A stretch of 7,521 nucleotides of DNA from the NCBI GenBank assembly GCA_022425185.1, contig JAKMFY010000027.1, forward strand, positions 1-7,521. The letters run 5' to 3'. This document shows, piece by piece, positions 5,066-7,521 of this stretch. The notes below the pieces were generated by a model. The model saw nothing but the letters and a program-made list of their open reading frames with translations, had not been told where the DNA came from and did no database searches. The number at the start of each line of letters is the position of its first letter. The stretch's first letter is position 1. The translations under genes and the position numbers were made by a program. This DNA is from Candidatus Poseidoniaceae archaeon. Lineage in GTDB: Archaea; Thermoplasmatota; Poseidoniia; Poseidoniales; Poseidoniaceae.

Positions 5066-5320
5066 GAGTGTGAGGCTGTCAAATTCAGAGGAAAGGCTTC
5101 CTACAATTTCATCGAGGATAGCTTGTGGCTTTGCCTTTCCAGTGGTGCGAATGTAAAATTCTGGCGGGTCGAGTTCAGGGTGACCTGGGAAGTAGTTGGC
5201 ATACTCCACTGACTTGTGGTTGTTCAAACGATCACGGAGCATTTGCAAAGCGGTATGGGATTCGCCTGTAATGCGGAGTCGGAGTTCATTTTTTTCGTTA
5301 ATGAGAACTTTAACTGGCAT
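5063..5320 (-). CDS. rpo11: DNA-directed RNA polymerase subunit L (Rpo11)
   Basis: ATG start at 5320, 85 residues, normal for archaeal subunit L. It pairs with subunit D in the assembly platform of RNA polymerase, like bacterial alpha or eukaryotic Rpb11/Rpb3. Landmarks are VKVLINEKNELRLRITGESHTALQMLRDRL (3-32, with the family's GExHTxxxxLR), the HP in NYFPGHPELDPPEFYIRTTGK (42-62) and the C-terminal helix PQAILDEIVGSLSSEF (65-80). The frame stays open upstream to an ATG at 5452. That extension would run through the opposing promoter and into the next gene, and nothing in it resembles the family, so the internal ATG is chosen. A TTG four codons earlier (5332) is a lesser alternative. No good Shine-Dalgarno sequence precedes the ATG. 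truD follows closely. Confidence 0.92.
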   Translation of the reverse strand: MPVKVLINEKNELRLRITGESHTALQMLRDRLNNHKSVEYANYFPGHPELDPPEFYIRTTGKAKPQAILDEIVGSLSSEFDSLTL

Positions 5321-5444
5321 GCTATCGACCAACCGACCTGAACCGGTGTTTTGAACCTTCCCGTTGACAAGAGAAGTAAAATTGACCTCCGAGGTTGTTC
5401 GTGGAACCCTGTTGCTTAAACACCGAAACAGGTTCGGAGGAATC
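5321..5444. promoter_or_regulatory. divergent intergenic region (rpoL / MMPL-type gene)
   Basis: 124 bases lie between divergent starts. For the plus-strand gene, GGAGG at 5436-5440 is a clear Shine-Dalgarno sequence four bases before ATG 5445. AT-rich blocks AAGTAAAATT (about 5375-5383) and CTTAAAC (5415-5421) are the best TATA-like candidates, readable on either strand. A short perfect palindrome, ACCTC-C-GAGGT (5385-5395), and a larger imperfect repeat (5404-5435) are present. I cannot place start sites precisely. Confidence 0.4.
5404..5435. repeat. imperfect inverted repeat just before the MMPL-gene ribosome-binding site
   Basis: GAACCCTGTT (5404-5413) pairs with AACAGGTTC (5427-5435) with a single bulged C, giving nine base pairs around a 13-base loop that contains CTTAAAC. 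The right arm ends one base before GGAGG. As DNA it is a candidate operator around a TATA-like core; as RNA it is a leader hairpin beside the Shine-Dalgarno sequence. Confidence 0.45.
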
Positions 5445-7521
5445 ATGGACACCTCTTCCTATGAGGACCAATTTGCTACCTTTGCTGGTACATTCAAGAA
5501 ATCAGCATTGCCAATTCTCATCGTCTCTGCTCTTCTTACCGTTGGACTTGGCCTTCATTTGGTGACATCTCCACCTGAATTTAGGACGGATCTTAACGAC
5601 TTTGCTCCGAGTTCAGATTCTAACGATGCGCACGAAAGAATTCATGAACACTTCCCAGACGAATCAAGGCCGCTGTTTATTCACGTCACGAGAGATAACA
5701 ACGGCAATGTGCTTAACATTGATTCATTGAAAGATATGCAGACTGATTTAGAAACGCTTCAAGCCGACAATCGTGTCAACCTTCAGGCTGTTCAATCATG
5801 GACAACTTCTCCGGGAATGATCCAGATCGCTCTCGATGAACAATCTCCGAATACGACTCTTTCCGATTATGATAACTGGGTTGAGTTGGTTGATGCTATT
5901 GTTGAACAGGATACAAAGTGTGAACTCAATCGGGACGATGCTCTCCTTAGCACAATAAATTTTGTTGGTTCAGCTTTAGTGAATAAAAACCGTGACATAT
6001 CAGCAACATGTAATTATCTTTCAACCGGTGAAGGCGATGCGGTTCCAACAGCGGCATCGACTGCATGGGTTTTAGAAATTGATCCAGAAATGCCAGAAGA
6101 TGAACGGCGTGAAGTTCAAAATAATATCCGCAATGTTCTCTCTGATATCAGTTCTTCATCAAACATGACGTATTCCTCAGCATCGTTAGATCTCATGTCG
6201 TATGATATTGACAAAGGGACTTTCGATAATCTTGCTTTACTCATCATTTTTGCAACGTTGGTTGTTCTTCTTCTTCTGTTCTTTGCGTTTAGAAACGTGA
6301 AGGGTGTCCTGTTCCCATTCCTTAGTCTCAATGTCGCTCTTGTTTGGACATATGGGGCAATGAATCTCTTCGGAATGAAATTCACTGCCTTAGAAGTCGC
6401 TGTAGCCCCGTTGGTACTCGGACTTGGAATCGACTATGCCATTCATTTGCAACGTGCTCTTTCCGACATTAGAGAAAAGGTCGAAGACACAGCAGAGGCT
6501 TGGATGAGAGCATGTGGTAAACTCAGCGTTCCCTTAACGCTTGCAGTCGTAACAACAGTCGCAGCTTTCCTTGCAAACATTATTTCCCCACTTCCTCCTT
6601 TGGCTACATTTGGTATTGCATTGGCCTTTGGTGTCGTCTGTGCATTCCTCTCCTCAACCCTCCTCATCGGTGCACTTCATGTGGTGTTCGATAACGGTAA
6701 ACAATCAAAGACCATATCACCGCTTCGATTAACCAATTTAACAAAACCTCTGCTCCAACTTCACAAAAAGCAGCAAGTTGCAATCTTATTGGTTGCAATT
6801 GCAATTTCCGGTGCATCCGTTGTTGGTGCAATGCAACTTGAGACTGATTTTGATCTATCAGATTTTGTCAATGAAGAGATGGAGATTATGTCTGTTCGGG
6901 ATGACATTAACGAAAATTATGACAGTGCTGGGTGGAAATATGTCTATGTGCTCATGGAACCGGTGGACGGCGGCGTCATTCCCGATGATGAGGTTTTACT
7001 AGATCAATTAGGTAATCTGCATTCGAAACTTGAATCAAATGATGATGTCGTGGGTAACAGTGAACGAATCCCTTCACCTTCCTATGAGGGTCCCTATGTT
7101 GTCCTTCGAGATTCGATCATGAGAAATGAATCCTTTGGGGATTTACACGGACTCGAGGTGATCAAAGGTGTTGTTTACGAAAAGAGTGGAGTGAATGTCG
7201 ACTTAGGCACTGTATTCAAGGACTTGCAATTAAACTACACACTTGCAGATCCTGTCTCTGGAAAAACATGGAGTGATCGTGTCAATGCTACTGTTCATCT
7301 TGATGGTACAAACATTGCTCATCTTCGAACAGAAGTCCGAGTAGAAGCGACGACTTCCGATGAATCGAAGCGGGTTGTTTCAGAATTCGAATCCATGTTC
7401 GGTTCGACTTCAGATGAAGGCCAACTCAGAGAATCCCTCAAAGATCATGCAGTTATTCACGTCACAGGAGACTTGGTCATACTTCAGCAAGTTCTGGAAG
7501 GATTATCCTCGTCTCAACTTA
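5445..7521 (+). CDS. RND-superfamily MMPL-type transporter (partial, N-terminal 692 residues)
   Basis: ATG start behind GGAGG; the frame stays open to the right edge, so the C-terminus is missing. The visible part has RND/MMPL topology. TM1 (about 21-40) is followed by a large extracytoplasmic domain opening with the FRTDLNDFAP motif. A block of five helices begins at about 263 (LALLIIFATLVVLLLLFFAF). TM4 of that block carries LGLGIDYAIH (327-336) with Asp330, matching the conserved GxxxDY of MMPL/Patched-like proteins where proton-relay acids lie. TM7 (about 445-464) starts the second repeat, whose outer domain again opens with a TDFDLSDF motif (from about 469) and runs to the edge. The second helix block (TM8-12) lies outside the window. 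Such proteins export lipids or other hydrophobic molecules across the membrane; the substrate here is unknown. Cys159 and Cys189 in the first outer domain could form a disulfide. Confidence 0.9.
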   Translation, partial: MDTSSYEDQFATFAGTFKKSALPILIVSALLTVGLGLHLVTSPPEFRTDLNDFAPSSDSNDAHERIHEHFPDESRPLFIHVTRDNNGNVLNIDSLKDMQTDLETLQADNRVNLQAVQSWTTSPGMIQIALDEQSPNTTLSDYDNWVELVDAIVEQDTKCELNRDDALLSTINFVGSALVNKNRDISATCNYLSTGEGDAVPTAASTAWVLEIDPEMPEDERREVQNNIRNVLSDISSSSNMTYSSASLDLMSYDIDKGTFDNLALLIIFATLVVLLLLFFAFRNVKGVLFPFLSLNVALVWTYGAMNLFGMKFTALEVAVAPLVLGLGIDYAIHLQRALSDIREKVEDTAEAWMRACGKLSVPLTLAVVTTVAAFLANIISPLPPLATFGIALAFGVVCAFLSSTLLIGALHVVFDNGKQSKTISPLRLTNLTKPLLQLHKKQQVAILLVAIAISGASVVGAMQLETDFDLSDFVNEEMEIMSVRDDINENYDSAGWKYVYVLMEPVDGGVIPDDEVLLDQLGNLHSKLESNDDVVGNSERIPSPSYEGPYVVLRDSIMRNESFGDLHGLEVIKGVVYEKSGVNVDLGTVFKDLQLNYTLADPVSGKTWSDRVNATVHLDGTNIAHLRTEVRVEATTSDESKRVVSEFESMFGSTSDEGQLRESLKDHAVIHVTGDLVILQQVLEGLSSSQL

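Noticed and set aside
5321..5452. N-terminal extension of RpoL to an ATG at 5452
   Set aside because: It would overlap the start of the divergent transporter gene and its promoter, and the added 44 residues match nothing in the family, which normally begins at the internal methionine.
6116..6667. Minus-strand open frames inside the transporter gene
   Set aside because: They mirror conserved transmembrane segments of the plus-strand protein; no independent evidence supports them.
1..7521. tRNA or rRNA genes, CRISPR arrays, transposons
   Set aside because: No cloverleaf-like segment, spaced direct repeats, transposase motif or terminal inverted repeats were seen; the window is nearly filled by recognised or plausible protein genes.

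Overview
The window looks like a chromosomal segment from an archaeon. It carries an archaeal RNA polymerase subunit L, an archaeal-type elongation factor 1-beta, the small archaeal Zn-ribbon protein that sits beside it, a long archaeal-type TruD and an FtsJ/RlmE methyltransferase. The acidic secreted proteins, the modest base composition and the mix of housekeeping and envelope genes would suit a marine planktonic euryarchaeon such as Marine Group II (Poseidoniales). That lineage call is inference from gene content and style, not a proven assignment. I see no mobile elements, CRISPR array, tRNA or rRNA.

Layout. Bases 1-687 (+) hold the last 35 residues of a membrane protein, probably of the VKOR (DsbB-like) family, followed by a membrane-anchored, His-rich extracytoplasmic protein that appears to start at a CTG codon. 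Tail to tail with it, on the minus strand, are an unrecognised 87-residue protein (684-947) and, upstream of that, a signal-peptide-bearing, C-terminally anchored thioredoxin-like protein (1051-1980). From a divergent intergenic region at 1981-2082 a plus-strand cluster begins: rlmE, an OB-fold protein, a 55-residue Zn-ribbon protein and EF-1beta (2083-3649). One base after EF-1beta ends, the minus-strand pair rpoL-truD finishes (5320 down to 3651). A second divergent region (5321-5444) separates rpoL from a large RND/MMPL-type membrane protein that runs off the right edge.

How the genes fit together. The centre is an information-processing neighbourhood: transcription (RpoL), translation elongation (EF-1beta), rRNA or tRNA modification (RlmE, TruD) and two small nucleic-acid-binding or zinc proteins. 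The left part is an envelope neighbourhood with a redox theme: a VKOR-like membrane protein, a secreted CxxC thioredoxin fold and a His/Cys-containing exported protein. This could be an extracytoplasmic disulfide or metal-handling set, but only proximity supports the link.

The points most worth a second look are the CTG start (115), the loss of two zinc-ligand cysteines in the Zn-ribbon protein, a Shine-Dalgarno sequence inside a small hairpin at the rpoL-truD junction, a perfect inverted repeat spanning two convergent stop codons (about 3637-3671), and two palindromes ahead of the 87-residue gene.
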